A stretch of 64,000 bases of DNA from Maledivibacter sp. (GTDB taxonomy: Bacteria; Bacillota; Clostridia; Peptostreptococcales; Caminicellaceae). A program made the position numbers and the translations under genes. Where the stretch lies: assembly GCA_025210375.1 (NCBI GenBank), contig JAOASB010000029.1, positions 62,001-126,000 on the forward strand. Direction: 5' to 3'. A model generated the notes under the pieces. It made no database searches. It saw nothing but the letters and a program-made list of their open reading frames with translations, and had not been told where the DNA came from. Every line of letters starts with the position of its first letter. The stretch's first letter is position 1. Shown piece after piece: positions 9,425 to 20,077 of the stretch.

Positions 9425-10258
9425 TTAAACGTCATTGCGCATCTTATAAAGATGTATGGCTATATAGCCTATCTCTCCTTCTGATATACTAACCTTCAAG
9501 GTTTTCTCCATAATCTTAACTATATAATATGCTATATTAAACTCGTAGCTAAGATCATCCTGAAGTTTATTTAAAAATTTATTTTCATCAAATCTTTTAC
9601 TATACGCCCTATCTATTATACCCATTAAATGCATAACAAATCTTCTATATAGGAATGAGTTCTTCTCTAATGTAATTTGTAATTTACTTTCTACTAATTC
9701 TACAATTTGACTTATCATTTTGGAGTTTTCTAATGCTTCATTTCTATTTTTGTCCTTTCTTGCTCCATAGATGTGTAGAGTTAGGAATCCGATCTCAGCC
9801 TCTGGTATATAGATTTTTAAGTCCTGTTCTAATATGTCCACTGATTTTTTTGCTAAGCTATATTCATCAGGATACATAAGTTTTATTTCAAATAAAAAAG
9901 GATTCACTATACTAATTCCTTCTGTAAGCCTTTTTATTGCAAAATTTATATGGTCAATCAATGCAATGTAACCATGGGAATCCAGATTTTCTTTTATTCC
10001 GCCCTTAAGCATCTCAATTATTTTCTGAGTTGTTTCTATTATTTTAGGATCTACTGTTGTAAAAAAGGTTTCATAATCATCTAGGTCTAATCCATTTAAT
10101 GATATGAATTTTTCCTCTATCTTATCCAAGTTTTTTAGTAAAGCACCCTTTTTTCTACCAAAACCGATCCCCTTACCAATTAGAATATAATTTTGATAAT
10201 TTTGCTGTACCAAAATAACATTATTATTTAAAACTTTCTTTATTAGATATCCTTCCAT
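9425..10258 (-). CDS. glcT: BglG-family transcription antiterminator, probably GlcT
   Basis: It binds RAT RNA to prevent early termination, under control of PTS phosphorylation. Residues 1-57 form the RNA-binding CAT domain (NNNVILVQQNYQNYILIGKG then GFGRKKG). Two PTS regulatory domains follow, about 70-170 (DHINFAIKR; HIYGARKD) and 175-277 (FVMHLMGII; GYIAIHLYKMR), with conserved histidines. Length (277) is typical. It lies immediately upstream of a leader with a GlcT-like RAT before the EIIBA-HPr-EI genes, which supports GlcT over LicT or SacT. GGGGGAAT precedes the ATG. Its activity is probably set by phosphorylation from the EIIBA product. Confidence 0.88.
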   Translation of the reverse strand: MEGYLIKKVLNNNVILVQQNYQNYILIGKGIGFGRKKGALLKNLDKIEEKFISLNGLDLDDYETFFTTVDPKIIETTQKIIEMLKGGIKENLDSHGYIALIDHINFAIKRLTEGISIVNPFLFEIKLMYPDEYSLAKKSVDILEQDLKIYIPEAEIGFLTLHIYGARKDKNRNEALENSKMISQIVELVESKLQITLEKNSFLYRRFVMHLMGIIDRAYSKRFDENKFLNKLQDDLSYEFNIAYYIVKIMEKTLKVSISEGEIGYIAIHLYKMRNDV

Positions 10259-10288
10259 AGAATTCCCCCAAATTTGCTTATGATAGTC

Positions 10289-10335
10289 TTAGCCCAGATT
10301 ATCTATATAAATATTTTATGAACAATCTGAGCTAA
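10289..10335. repeat. Short palindrome related to the 161-bp palindromic repeats
   Basis: TTAGCCCAGATTATCTATA is matched by its near-inverse ending TATGAACAATCTGAGCTAA around an AT-rich loop. The ends resemble those of the palindromes at 40451 and 45448 (CCCAGATTGTCCATAGA), so this may be an internally deleted relative. The rest of 10259-10619 contains no gene I can support. Confidence 0.45.
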
Positions 10336-10619
10336 TACATATGGTTATTATGCAATTAACATAACTATTTGTCAAGAATAAAGAATATGATTTAACCATA
10401 GAAGGTTTAAGGCAAATGTTAATTTATACATATGTGAATATCCCATGCCTTTAGGAATTATTGACATGTACAAATTACGATTTTAATTGGAATTCCTATA
10501 TCAGCTTTATGTTACCCAATTCACTAAAATTAAAAAAGCATCCCAGAATCACGAATTTCTTCGTTATCCTAAGATACTCCTTTCTAAGTTCAAAAGCCAT
10601 CAGTTATTACAGACCTTTA

Positions 10620-13439
10620 TCACTCTAATACTTTCTTTAAAAAGCCACCTGTATAGGAACCACTTACAGCTGCTACCTGTTCCGGTGTTCCCTTTGCTAC
10701 TATTCTTCCTCCTCGGTCTCCACCTTCGGGCCCTAAATCAATTATATAATCACTGGATTTAATAACATCTAAATTGTGTTCTATAACAATAACTGTATTT
10801 CCTCCCTCTACTAGACGTTTCAGAAGCTCTATCAATCTATCTACATCTGCCATATGAAGCCCAGTAGTTGGCTCATCCAGTATATAAAGTGTTTTCCCCG
10901 TACTTCTTTTGCTTAGTTCAGTAGCTAATTTAATTCTTTGTGCCTCCCCACCAGATAGTTGTGTCGAGGGTTGTCCTAACCTAATATATCCTAATCCAAC
11001 ATCATTAAGAGTTTCTAGCTTTCTTTTTATTTTTGGAATGCTTTCAAAAAACTTAAGTCCTTCCTCCACTGTCATATTAAGCACATCGGAAATGGTCTTG
11101 CCCTTATACTTTACCTCTAGAGTTTCTCTATTATATCTCTTCCCCTTACAAACATCACATTGAACATAGACATCGGGCAAGAAGTGCATCTCTATCTTAA
11201 TTATTCCATCACCTTTACATGCTTCACATCTTCCACCCTTTACATTAAAACTAAATCTACCTTTTTGGTATCCACGTACCTTAGCCTCTGGTACTTGAGC
11301 AAATAGATCCCTTATGTGATCAAAAACCCCTGTATAGGTGGCTGGATTTGATCTAGGCGTTCTTCCTATTGGAGATTGATCTATGTCTATAACCTTGTCA
11401 ATATGTTCAATTCCCTTTACTTCTTTATGACTGCCTGGTTTCTTTTTAGCCCTATGAAGCTCCATAGCTATTCTTTTATAAAGTATTTCGTTGACTAAAG
11501 TACTTTTTCCAGAACCAGATACCCCTGTTACGCAGGTAAACAGCCCTAGAGGAAATTCTATATTTACTTTTTTCAAGTTATTTTCCTTTGCCCCAATAAC
11601 CTTAATAGACTTACCATTGGGCTTAATTCTTTCATTAGGTATGTCTATTTTCTTTCTACCACTTAAATACTGACCGGTTATAGAATTTTCATTATCTTTA
11701 ATCTCATCAACGGTACCTTCTGCAATCACATAGCCTCCATGCTCCCCAGCACCCGGTCCAATATCTATGACATGATCCGCAGCATATATGGTATCTTCGT
11801 CATGTTCAACTACAATCAATGTATTACCTATATCAGTAAGATTTCTTAATGTCTTTAATAATCTTTCATTGTCCTTCTGATGAAGACCAATACTAGGCTC
11901 ATCTAATATATAAAGTACTCCAACAAGTCCTGAGCCTATCTGGGTCGCAAGTCTTATCCTCTGAGATTCTCCACCGGAAAGGGTTCCAGCTGAACGAGAT
12001 AATGTCAAATAGTCAAGCCCAACATCGGCTAAAAAATTAAGTCTTCCTTTTATCTCCTTGAGTATTTGTTCAGCTATAATTTCCCTTTTTTTATCAAGCT
12101 TTAGATTTTTAAAGAAATCCAATGACTTTCTAACAGACAAATCTGATATCTCTGCAATGTTTTTATCCCCCACAGTTACAGCTAAGGATTCATTGCTGAG
12201 CCTTGCCCCTTTACACTTTTCACAAGCATTAAGACTCATAAATTCCTCTATTTTACTCCTCATATAATCAGAATTAGTCTCTTTATATCTTCTTTCAAGG
12301 TTCTTGATTATACCTTCAAAGGGTGCTTTATATTGCCTACTTCCGTATTTACTTTCATAGTTAAATTGAATAGTTCTTTCATTTGTACCATATAATAGCT
12401 CGTCTATAAAATCCTGAGGCAATTCCATAACGGGTTTATCTAAATCGATATTATGGTCCTTTGCTAAAGCTTCAACCATTTGCTGATAATACGTACCCTC
12501 TCCACTGTTGGCAATGGGTGCTATCGCTCCTTGTCTAATAGATAGTACCTTATTGGGAATAACCAGCTCCGGGTCAACCTTCAAAAGGTATCCTAAGCCC
12601 TTACAAGACGAACACGCTCCAAAGGGGCTATTGAAGGAAAACATTCTGGGCTCTAATTCTCCAATACCTATCCCGTGTTCTGGACACGAAAATTTCGTAT
12701 TGAATAGCATATCCTCTCCTTCAATTATGTTTACAATTACAAGCCCCTCCGATAGTTTAAGTGCCGTTTCTATGGAATCACTTAGTCTCTTTTGTATACC
12801 TTCCTTGGTTATCAATCTATCGATTACAACCTCAATGGTATGCTTTTTATTTTTTTCAAGTTTAATTTCTTCAAATACTTCCCTAAGTTCACCGTCTATC
12901 CTAACCCTTACATATCCATCCTTTTTTATTCTCTCTAGTTCTCTTTTATGCTCACCCTTTTTTCCCCTAACTATAGGCGAAAGAATTTGTATCCTAGTTC
13001 CATCTTCTAGTTCTAAAACCTTATCTACTATTTGATCCACTGTTTGCTGAGAAATTTCTACTCCACATACAGGACAATGGGGGATACCGGTTCTGGCATA
13101 AAGCAGCCTTAAATAATCATATATCTCAGTAACGGTTCCAACTGTAGAACGTGGATTTCTACTAGTGGTCTTTTGGTCTATGGATATTGCCGGAGAAAGT
13201 CCTTCAATATACTCTACATTTGGTTTTTCCATCTGACCCAAAAACTGTCTAGCATACGCCGATAAACTCTCAACATATCTTCTCTGCCCTTCAGCATATA
13301 TAGTATCAAATGCAAGGGATGATTTTCCCGATCCACTAAGCCCAGTTACTACTACAAGCTTGTCCCTCGGTATCTTAATATCTATATTTTTAAGGTTATG
13401 CTCCTTCGCTCCCCTAACATATATATAATTTTTAGACAT
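10620..13439 (-). CDS. uvrA: UvrABC excinuclease subunit A
   Basis: UvrA is the damage-sensing ATPase dimer that loads UvrB in nucleotide excision repair. The 939-residue protein has the tandem ABC layout: Walker [10 protein letters not shown] (33-41), first zinc-module cysteines (CSSCKGLGY), signature [12 protein letters not shown], second Walker [10 protein letters not shown], second zinc module ([21 protein letters not shown]) and signature [12 protein letters not shown]. Length is normal and no key residue is missing. The start has GAGAGGTG upstream. It follows uvrB on the same strand with a 186-bp gap that contains no recognisable gene, so it may share uvrB's transcript or have its own promoter. 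Confidence 0.98.
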   Translation of the reverse strand: MSKNYIYVRGAKEHNLKNIDIKIPRDKLVVVTGLSGSGKSSLAFDTIYAEGQRRYVESLSAYARQFLGQMEKPNVEYIEGLSPAISIDQKTTSRNPRSTVGTVTEIYDYLRLLYARTGIPHCPVCGVEISQQTVDQIVDKVLELEDGTRIQILSPIVRGKKGEHKRELERIKKDGYVRVRIDGELREVFEEIKLEKNKKHTIEVVIDRLITKEGIQKRLSDSIETALKLSEGLVIVNIIEGEDMLFNTKFSCPEHGIGIGELEPRMFSFNSPFGACSSCKGLGYLLKVDPELVIPNKVLSIRQGAIAPIANSGEGTYYQQMVEALAKDHNIDLDKPVMELPQDFIDELLYGTNERTIQFNYESKYGSRQYKAPFEGIIKNLERRYKETNSDYMRSKIEEFMSLNACEKCKGARLSNESLAVTVGDKNIAEISDLSVRKSLDFFKNLKLDKKREIIAEQILKEIKGRLNFLADVGLDYLTLSRSAGTLSGGESQRIRLATQIGSGLVGVLYILDEPSIGLHQKDNERLLKTLRNLTDIGNTLIVVEHDEDTIYAADHVIDIGPGAGEHGGYVIAEGTVDEIKDNENSITGQYLSGRKKIDIPNERIKPNGKSIKVIGAKENNLKKVNIEFPLGLFTCVTGVSGSGKSTLVNEILYKRIAMELHRAKKKPGSHKEVKGIEHIDKVIDIDQSPIGRTPRSNPATYTGVFDHIRDLFAQVPEAKVRGYQKGRFSFNVKGGRCEACKGDGIIKIEMHFLPDVYVQCDVCKGKRYNRETLEVKYKGKTISDVLNMTVEEGLKFFESIPKIKRKLETLNDVGLGYIRLGQPSTQLSGGEAQRIKLATELSKRSTGKTLYILDEPTTGLHMADVDRLIELLKRLVEGGNTVIVIEHNLDVIKSSDYIIDLGPEGGDRGGRIVAKGTPEQVAAVSGSYTGGFLKKVLE

Positions 13440-13625
13440 TGTTTCACACCTCTCAAGTTTACTATCAATGTTAAATGTTTTAATGTTGTATGGAGTGGGT
13501 CTCTTTGGTAAAGGAGATAAAAGATAAATTATAGGATATAGGCACTCTAGGTCAAAACTTCTAGGTATTTCAGCCCTTTCGCCTTTAACATTTTAACATT
13601 TCTCATTCTAGCATTTTACAAATAA

Positions 13626-15605
13626 TTAAGCATCAACTTGTTCCTTAAGCTCACTGATTTTATCCCTAAGCTCTGCTGCCCTTTCAAATTGTAAATCCGC
13701 CGCGGCTTGTGCCATGTCGCATTCAAGCTTATTAATAAGCTCAAGGGTTTCTTCCTTGCTTAGCTTTTCATCCTTCTTAGTACCGTATTTAACCTCTTCT
13801 TCTGCAACCATGGTTGCTTCTATAACATTCCTTATTTGCTTTTTAATCGTAGTTGGAGTAATTCCATGTTCTCTATTATAATCCTCTTGAATGCTTCTTC
13901 TTCTGTTAGTCTCATCAATTGCGCGCTTCATAGATTTAGTAATGGTATCAGCATACATTATTACCCTACCTTCGGCATTTCTTGCCGCTCTACCAATTGT
14001 CTGTATTAATGATGTTTCAGACCGCAAAAAGCCCTCCTTATCTGCATCCAATATGGCAACTAAAGAGACCTCCGGTAAGTCAAGCCCTTCTCTGAGTAGA
14101 TTTATACCCACAAGCACATCAAATTTACCAAGTCTTAAATCTCTTATAATCTCCATTCTTTGCATTGTATCTATATCGGAATGCATATATTTAACTTTTA
14201 TACCTATTTCTTTTAAATAGTCAGATAAATCCTCAGACATTTTTTTAGTCAATGTGGTAACTAAAACCCTTTGATTTCTTTCCGTTATCCTATTTATTTC
14301 TCCAATCAAATCATCTATCTGCCCTTTTACTGGCTTCACATCTATATGAGGGTCAATTAGGCCCGTAGGTCTTATTATCTGTTCAACTACTTTTTTGCTG
14401 TGCTTATTTTCGTAAGGTCCCGGTGTAGCACTAACATATATCCCTTGATTAATCAAGGTCTCGAATTCTTCAAAGTTAAGGGGTCTATTATCATAGGCAG
14501 AGGGTAATCTAAACCCATACTCTATTAAATTTTCCTTTCTTGAACGGTCTCCACCATACATGGCCCTTACTTGTGGCAGTGTAACATGTGATTCATCTAT
14601 TACTAGTAAAAAATCATCGGGGAAGTAGTCTATAAGCGTATATGGCCTACTTCCACTCTTTCTATCGGAAATGTGCCTTGAATAGTTTTCTATTCCCTGA
14701 CAAAACCCAACTTCCCTAAGCATCTCTATATCATATTTTGTTCTTTGATATATTCTTTGGGCTTCAATAAGCTTACCTTGATCCTTAAATTCCTCTACTC
14801 TTTCCTTTAATTCCTTTTCTATATGTTTAATTGCCCTTTCCAGCTTATCTTTTTTGGTTACATAGTGGGATGCGGGAAAAATTGCAATATGCTTTCTAAG
14901 TCCAACAATCTCTCCTGTTAGGGCATTTACTTCTGTAATTCTATCTATTTCATCACCAAACAATTCTACCCTTATGGCATTTTCTGAAGATGAAACAGGA
15001 AATATCTCAATAATATCTCCCCTTACTCTAAATGTACCCCTTGTAAAGTTTATATCATTTCTCATATATTGTATATCCACAAGTTTTTCCAATATCTCAT
15101 CCCTACCCTTTATCATTCCGGGTCTAAGGGAAAGAACTAGATTTTTGTAATCTATGGGATCGCCCAGACCATATATACAGGATACACTTGCTACTATAAT
15201 TACATCTCTTCTTTCAAACAAAGACATGGTGGCGGAGTGCCTTAGTTTATCTATTTCATCATTTATAGATGCATCCTTTTCTATAAATGTATCACTATGA
15301 ACTACGTAGGCTTCTGGCTGATAATAATCATAATAACTCACAAAAAACTCAACGGCATTATCGGGGAAAAATTCTTTGAATTCACTACATAATTGAGCAG
15401 CCAAAGTTTTATTATGAGCAATTATTAAAGTTGGCTTTTGTACTTTTTCAATGATATTCGCTATGGTGAAGGTTTTACCGGAGCCAGTAACTCCAAGCAA
15501 AGTCTGATGCTCTAAGCCTTCACTAATCCCCTGAGCCAAGTCCTTTATTGCATCTGGTTGATCTCCAGTAGGTTTAAATTCTGAAACTATCTTAAACTCA
15601 CCCAT
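13626..15605 (-). CDS. uvrB: UvrABC excinuclease subunit B
   Basis: UvrB verifies lesions delivered by UvrA and recruits UvrC. The 659-residue protein shows Walker A GVTGSGKT (38-45), the damage-probing beta-hairpin [15 protein letters not shown] (helicase motif II), motif [11 protein letters not shown], and a C-terminal UVR motif ([17 protein letters not shown]) used for UvrC contact. GAGGTG precedes the ATG. It precedes uvrA in the usual Firmicutes order and diverges from the class V aminotransferase gene. Confidence 0.98.
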   Translation of the reverse strand: MGEFKIVSEFKPTGDQPDAIKDLAQGISEGLEHQTLLGVTGSGKTFTIANIIEKVQKPTLIIAHNKTLAAQLCSEFKEFFPDNAVEFFVSYYDYYQPEAYVVHSDTFIEKDASINDEIDKLRHSATMSLFERRDVIIVASVSCIYGLGDPIDYKNLVLSLRPGMIKGRDEILEKLVDIQYMRNDINFTRGTFRVRGDIIEIFPVSSSENAIRVELFGDEIDRITEVNALTGEIVGLRKHIAIFPASHYVTKKDKLERAIKHIEKELKERVEEFKDQGKLIEAQRIYQRTKYDIEMLREVGFCQGIENYSRHISDRKSGSRPYTLIDYFPDDFLLVIDESHVTLPQVRAMYGGDRSRKENLIEYGFRLPSAYDNRPLNFEEFETLINQGIYVSATPGPYENKHSKKVVEQIIRPTGLIDPHIDVKPVKGQIDDLIGEINRITERNQRVLVTTLTKKMSEDLSDYLKEIGIKVKYMHSDIDTMQRMEIIRDLRLGKFDVLVGINLLREGLDLPEVSLVAILDADKEGFLRSETSLIQTIGRAARNAEGRVIMYADTITKSMKRAIDETNRRRSIQEDYNREHGITPTTIKKQIRNVIEATMVAEEEVKYGTKKDEKLSKEETLELINKLECDMAQAAADLQFERAAELRDKISELKEQVDA

Positions 15606-15835
15606 AAAAACACCTCATATGTTAAGTAGTAAAATGCTTAAAAATATCTTCAACAAATCAAACATTAGTTCGCTTCTTCGACTAAATTATATAATTCTTT
15701 TATTATCAAGTCAATGAAATTATATAAATTCTCTCACAATTATTTCACTCATGAATAAAATATTATTATGATGAATTTTTACAGCTTAATTTTGTATAAT
15801 ATTATTCAATACTTTTTATGCGGACGGTGAATTAT

Positions 15836-17203
15836 ATGCTTTATAATAATGAAAATCTCTATTTCAGATCATATGTTCACGGAGTAAATATTAAAATTCC
15901 CATTGCCAGCAATAAATATGTGCCTGAAATAAATTTCGATAATGCTGCCACAACCCCACCATTAAAAACTGTTTTAACTGAGGTACTTTCCTTTTCCTCA
16001 ATGTATTCCTCTATACACAGAGGCACTGGATATAAATCTAAATATTCTTCATATTTATATGAAAAATGTAGGGAAACTATTGCTAAATTTGTGGGAACGG
16101 ACTTAAATACGGACACAATTATCTTTGTAAACAACACTACGGAGGCTATAAATAAATTGTCATATAGGTTGGATCAAAGGGATGGAAGGGATGTAATTCT
16201 ATCAACTAATATGGAACATCATTCCAATGATTTGCCTTGGCGGAAAAGATTTAAAGTAGATTATGTAGCCGTGGATAAAGATGGACGGTTATCCATAAGC
16301 GACCTAGAAAACAAGCTAAAAAAGTATTCAAATAGGGTTAGACTAGTAGCAGTTACAGGTACTTCAAATGTTATGGGCTATATCAATCCGATTCATACTA
16401 TAGCTGAATTATGTCATAAATACAATTCAGAAATACTAGTGGATGGGGCACAATTAGTGGCCCACACTCCAATAAATATGAAACCCAAAGATTCAAATAA
16501 ACATATTGATTATTTCGTTTTTTCTGCCCATAAGATGTATGCTCCCTTTGGTATAGGAGTTTTAATAGGTCCAAAGTCTTCCTTTGAGGAAGGTGACCCA
16601 GACCATGTTGGCGGTGGCACCGTAGAAATTGTTACCCATGATTATGTTAAATGGGCTAAGCCTCCCCATAAAGATGAAGCTGGATCGCCAAATATAATAG
16701 GTGTAGTAGCTCTTTCGTCTGCGATAAAAACCTTAACTATGCTTGGACTAGATAAAATCCATAGATATGAGAAAAGCCTAACTAAGTATGCCATGAAAAA
16801 ACTAAAATTAATTCCTGAATTAGATTTATATGGAGACACAGAAAATATTAATGATAGAATAGCTATTATACCCTTTAACGTAAAAGGTATACCCCATGAT
16901 ATTTTGGCAAATATACTTTCATCTGAAGCAGGTATAGCCGTTAGAAATGGATGTTTTTGCGCCCATCCCTATCTTCATGAAATCCTAAATGTAAGTAACA
17001 AAGAAATAGAAAGACGTATTAATAATCCAACCTTACCCCATCCAGGTATGGTACGTATAAGCTTCGGTATGTATAATTCAAGTCAAGAAATAGATACACT
17101 TATTAAAGCCCTAAGTAATATTGTAAAGAATAAGGAATATTACTTAGCTAAATATACTAAACAAGTAAGATGCGCCCATCCAGATTATTTATGGAAGGTT
17201 TAA
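15836..17203 (+). CDS. Class V aminotransferase, cysteine desulfurase-like
   Basis: A PLP-dependent fold-type I enzyme of the SufS/CsdA group. The sequence shows NFDNAATTPP near the N-terminus, the phosphate/PLP region TTEAINKL, MEHHSND, the Asp of LVDGAQL, the PLP lysine in FSAHKMYAPFG, and a late cysteine in RNGCFCAHPYL where desulfurases carry the persulfide Cys. Residues about 375-450 are longer than in SufS and contain HPGMVRISFGMYN. I prefer the ATG at 15836, since GGACGGTGA lies just before it; the ATG at 15818 has no site. No suf or isc partners are nearby, so desulfurase versus another lyase/transaminase role is undecided. It is one of few plus-strand genes here. Confidence 0.85.
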   Translation: MLYNNENLYFRSYVHGVNIKIPIASNKYVPEINFDNAATTPPLKTVLTEVLSFSSMYSSIHRGTGYKSKYSSYLYEKCRETIAKFVGTDLNTDTIIFVNNTTEAINKLSYRLDQRDGRDVILSTNMEHHSNDLPWRKRFKVDYVAVDKDGRLSISDLENKLKKYSNRVRLVAVTGTSNVMGYINPIHTIAELCHKYNSEILVDGAQLVAHTPINMKPKDSNKHIDYFVFSAHKMYAPFGIGVLIGPKSSFEEGDPDHVGGGTVEIVTHDYVKWAKPPHKDEAGSPNIIGVVALSSAIKTLTMLGLDKIHRYEKSLTKYAMKKLKLIPELDLYGDTENINDRIAIIPFNVKGIPHDILANILSSEAGIAVRNGCFCAHPYLHEILNVSNKEIERRINNPTLPHPGMVRISFGMYNSSQEIDTLIKALSNIVKNKEYYLAKYTKQVRCAHPDYLWKV

Positions 17204-17216
17204 AATTATAAAAAAA

Positions 17217-17402
17217 AGCGACATAGGTCGCTTCAGGCCACCTAAAAACCCGAATTTCTTCGTTGTTGCTGAAACCAAGAACCCTTACGTATGTCTATAT
17301 ACGCTACGGTCTCTCGGTTTCAGCACGCCTCGAACTTCGGATTGTTAGGCCGCCTGCCATCTTGTTGACTTTGTCAACAATCTGAAGCTACATAGGTCGC
17401 TT
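17217..17402. repeat. 151-bp palindromic element flanked by a duplicated terminator hairpin (copy A)
   Basis: The element itself is 17234-17384, beginning CAGGC and ending AATCTG. It folds back on itself: the left arm (AACCCGAATTTCTTCGTTG, GCTGAAACC) matches the inverse of the right arm (GGTTTCAGC, CGAACTTCGG). It is flanked by direct copies of a small hairpin, AGCGACATAGGTCGCTT (17217-17233) and AGCTACATAGGTCGCTT (17386-17402), one mismatch apart. The outer A and T runs make the composite a terminator between the convergent genes. It has no coding capacity. Confidence 0.85.
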
Positions 17403-17404
17403 TT

Positions 17405-18511
17405 TTATAATTCACTCTCCTGGGCTTCAAGCCTTTTATCAACATATTTTTCAAAAAACGTTTTTATAACCGCCATTATAGGCACCGCTAAAAACATTCC
17501 TACTACTCCAAACATGCCCCCACCAATTATGATGGCTACAATTATCCAGAATGGAGATAATCCAACCTTCTCCCCTAATATCAAAGGGCCTAAGAAAAGA
17601 CCGTCAAATTGCTGCAGTGCTATGACAAATACTAAAACCCAAATAGCCTTAATAGGATTATCAAAGAGGGTAATGGCTACTGCGGGTACAGCACCTATAA
17701 ATGGTCCAAAATAAGGTATCATATTTGTAAGCCCTATTATTAGGCTCAAAAGCAAAGCATAGGGAGCCTTGATGATAATAAAACCTACAAAGCATATGCC
17801 ACCAATTATACACGAATCTATAAATTTACCGATTATAAACTGTGAGAATACTTTGTCAATCTCAACTCCAAATTCTATTATCCCTCTGGCCTTTTCTTTA
17901 TTAAAAAAAGCAATAATAATTTTTTTAAAGCCAATACTAAATCTTTCTTTATCCTTTAAAAAATACACTGATATTATCATGGATAGTATTATCTTAAAAA
18001 ATGTAGAGGTCAAGTTGATTGCCTGTGAAACAATAGTAGTTAATATATCATTTAAATAAACAGAAATTTGATCGATGATTTTATTTAAGTTCCCCTCTAT
18101 ACGAGGTGTTATCCCATATTTATCTAATAACTGTAAACTTGCAATCTTCTCAGTCATCCATTCATCGGTGATCTCAAAATATTGAGGTAAATCCTTTAGC
18201 AGATTAGCTATACTATTGAAAATCTTTGGAGAAACTATAGTAACAAATATTGTGGTTATTCCTATTACAAACATATATATAACCAGTATACTCCATCCTC
18301 TTTTTATCTTAAGATGCTTTTCAATATATTTCATCAAAGGATTAAGTAAGTATGCTATAGCAAATGCCCATATAACAGGACTAAAAATTGACAACAGATC
18401 AATGTTCATAAATAGGAAAAAGTCTATTTTGTTTATTACTTTGTACAATACAAAGGCTATTATAAGCAATGGTATTATATCTAAATACGGTATCTTTTTC
18501 TTTTCTGCCAT
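17405..18511 (-). CDS. AI-2E/PerM-family membrane transporter
   Basis: A 368-residue integral membrane protein of the UPF0118 family, with about eight hydrophobic segments and the family-typical C-terminal run (LTNMIPYFGPFIGAVPA; QQFDGLFLGPLILG; LSPFWIIVAIIIGGGMFG). Members have been linked to autoinducer-2 export, sodium/proton exchange or permease roles; sequence alone does not choose. GGGAGG precedes the ATG. It is monocistronic, ends at the terminator carrying repeat copy A, and is separated from the PDZ gene by a repeat remnant. Confidence 0.88.
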   Translation of the reverse strand: MAEKKKIPYLDIIPLLIIAFVLYKVINKIDFFLFMNIDLLSIFSPVIWAFAIAYLLNPLMKYIEKHLKIKRGWSILVIYMFVIGITTIFVTIVSPKIFNSIANLLKDLPQYFEITDEWMTEKIASLQLLDKYGITPRIEGNLNKIIDQISVYLNDILTTIVSQAINLTSTFFKIILSMIISVYFLKDKERFSIGFKKIIIAFFNKEKARGIIEFGVEIDKVFSQFIIGKFIDSCIIGGICFVGFIIIKAPYALLLSLIIGLTNMIPYFGPFIGAVPAVAITLFDNPIKAIWVLVFVIALQQFDGLFLGPLILGEKVGLSPFWIIVAIIIGGGMFGVVGMFLAVPIMAVIKTFFEKYVDKRLEAQESEL

Positions 18512-18557
18512 TTATGTCCTCCCTATCTACATATTTATTTAAATTATAACACATAAT

Positions 18558-18646
18558 TGAAGAAATTACATAACTCTTACTTGGCTAAGCCTAATATTGG
18601 GATATCATCCTTGATTTAATTGCTTAAGATATAAGTGGATTTCGTG
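18558..18646. repeat. Truncated MITE-like repeat (AAATTGCATAA family), copy 1
   Basis: The left half matches the full copy at 58261: AACTCTTACTTGGCTAAG, then ATATCATCCTTGATTTAAT and CTTAAGATATAAG. The right end with its inverted terminus is missing. Confidence 0.7.
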
Positions 18647-18726
18647 GATATCTCTACTACATTTCCCACTTTTTAAGTTTTCTATGTATTACTCAACCCC
18701 CTCATCTATGCACTTCTATGGATACA

Positions 18727-18757
18727 AAAACCTGCTGGCAAATTAGCCAACAGGTTT
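18727..18757 (-). terminator. Terminator after PDZ membrane protein gene
   Basis: AAACCTGTTGGC and GCCAGCAGGTTT pair (one mismatch) and are followed on the minus strand by TTTTTGTAT. Confidence 0.8.
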
Positions 18758-18787
18758 CTATTAGATACATAACTTTATAGTTACATG

Positions 18788-20017
18788 TTAATGTTTTCTA
18801 CCTTTAAATAACCTTTTAAATACGCTCTTAATTATACTTAGATTTTCTCCAGAAGAAACAACAAAACTTGAAGTTTTTGGAATAATAATTGTTCCTAAGG
18901 AATTAATTCCATTTGTATAATCTTTATATTCTAATATTCTTTTCTTACCCTCTTCAGTTATCACTTCAATCCAAAGATATGTTGGAAATTGATTTAAAAT
19001 ATACAATAAATCTGTCTTTTCATTAACCGAGTAATTATTAGCCTTGAGTATAATATATCCGGGCTTTATACCCATTTTTTCTCCAATGCTATTCTTTTTA
19101 ATATCTAACACTGTTAATCCTCTATGATGTTTTTTATAAATAGGCATCTCCCTTTTTTCTTCCCTCTGGCTATATATAATCAATGCTTCATGGGCAACGG
19201 GTGCAAAAAAGGCCGCTATAAATTTAAAGGGATAGATATATGAAGATATTCCTGCAAGTATGAGAAGCACTATACTATATGCGGCAAGTCTTAATGAAGA
19301 TTTCTTACTTTTTTCCTTTGGAGAAGAAGTAATTGCTATATCCCCATATCCAAGGGCAGCTATAACAACTACCGGATATATTGAAATATTATCTAAATTT
19401 ACTGAATGAAATAGGGGCCACCAGTTCCAGTGGGGAAAATTGATGTTAGATCCCCCAGCTAACCCCACCAATAAAACTGCAAATGGAATAGGCCAAAATC
19501 GTTGGAGCGTAAACCCCCCAACAGTCCCATATTTATCATGCTCTATAAAAATTGGAGTTGGAGCCCTGTGTCCATCTATCCATATCAATATACTTTCAAT
19601 AAGATGTAATACCGCAACTAAAGCAATAATACTCGAAACATTGACCTTTGGAAAACCAAATATTAAACTTGAAAGAGAGATAATTCCACCAGCATAGGAA
19701 AAACAAAGATATCTCACATTGATGAGCATCAAAATTATTGCAAGGGGTAGTATAAATTTAAAATCTTCAAGCTGTATTGCAACTCCCAGAATTGATATTA
19801 CTATAGTTCCTAAAATCCCACCGAGCATACCCACTCCCAATGATACAAAAACCCTTTGCTTTGCCGTATTCTTTTCCTTGCCTAAAAGTTTTCTTTCCAT
19901 CTTAGCCACTTTATTATATTGTAAATATATTAAAAATAATACTACCCAAAACAACGGACTAATTATTATAGTTAAAATCGATCGCAGTGATAGTATTATA
20001 AGCTCTAACCACTCCAT
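18788..20017 (-). CDS. Polytopic membrane protein with C-terminal PDZ domain
   Basis: The first about 290 residues hold roughly eight transmembrane segments. From about residue 300 a PDZ-like domain is visible (GLTVLDIKKNSIGEKMGIKP then GYIILKANNYSVNEKTDLLY), followed by a short tail. I use the ATG at 20015-20017, since AGGTGA lies upstream and overlaps the alternative GTG at 20029. It lies 60 bp downstream of ctpA, whose protein also has a PDZ domain, so a role in membrane-linked proteolysis or substrate presentation is likely by context. No catalytic motif is visible in this protein and the precise function is unknown. Confidence 0.8.
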   Translation of the reverse strand: MEWLELIILSLRSILTIIISPLFWVVLFLIYLQYNKVAKMERKLLGKEKNTAKQRVFVSLGVGMLGGILGTIVISILGVAIQLEDFKFILPLAIILMLINVRYLCFSYAGGIISLSSLIFGFPKVNVSSIIALVAVLHLIESILIWIDGHRAPTPIFIEHDKYGTVGGFTLQRFWPIPFAVLLVGLAGGSNINFPHWNWWPLFHSVNLDNISIYPVVVIAALGYGDIAITSSPKEKSKKSSLRLAAYSIVLLILAGISSYIYPFKFIAAFFAPVAHEALIIYSQREEKREMPIYKKHHRGLTVLDIKKNSIGEKMGIKPGYIILKANNYSVNEKTDLLYILNQFPTYLWIEVITEEGKKRILEYKDYTNGINSLGTIIIPKTSSFVVSSGENLSIIKSVFKRLFKGRKH

Positions 20018-20050
20018 AAAACTTTTCACCTACCATAAAAGGATATATAA

Positions 20051-20070
20051 GCCCGGGACTTTTCCCGGGC
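20051..20070. other. GC-only hairpin in the ctpA-PDZ gap
   Basis: GCCCGGG-ACTTTT-CCCGGGC is a perfect 7-bp all-GC stem in otherwise AT-rich DNA. Without a clear T run it may be a processing or attenuation site between the two genes. Confidence 0.55.
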
Positions 20071-20077
20071 AATCACA

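Noticed and set aside
10487..10762. A 91-codon plus-strand frame across the uvrA end
   Set aside because: It overlaps the conserved UvrA C-terminus and includes the faint repeat remnant; no recognisable protein.
12508..13035. A 175-codon open frame on the plus strand inside uvrA
   Set aside because: It is antisense to strongly conserved UvrA sequence, has no ribosome site and shows Ser/Leu/Ile-rich shadow composition.
17217..17402. A CRISPR array or integron attC site as explanation of the palindromic repeats
   Set aside because: There are no regularly spaced repeats with unique spacers, no cas genes and no integrase; copies are scattered single units.
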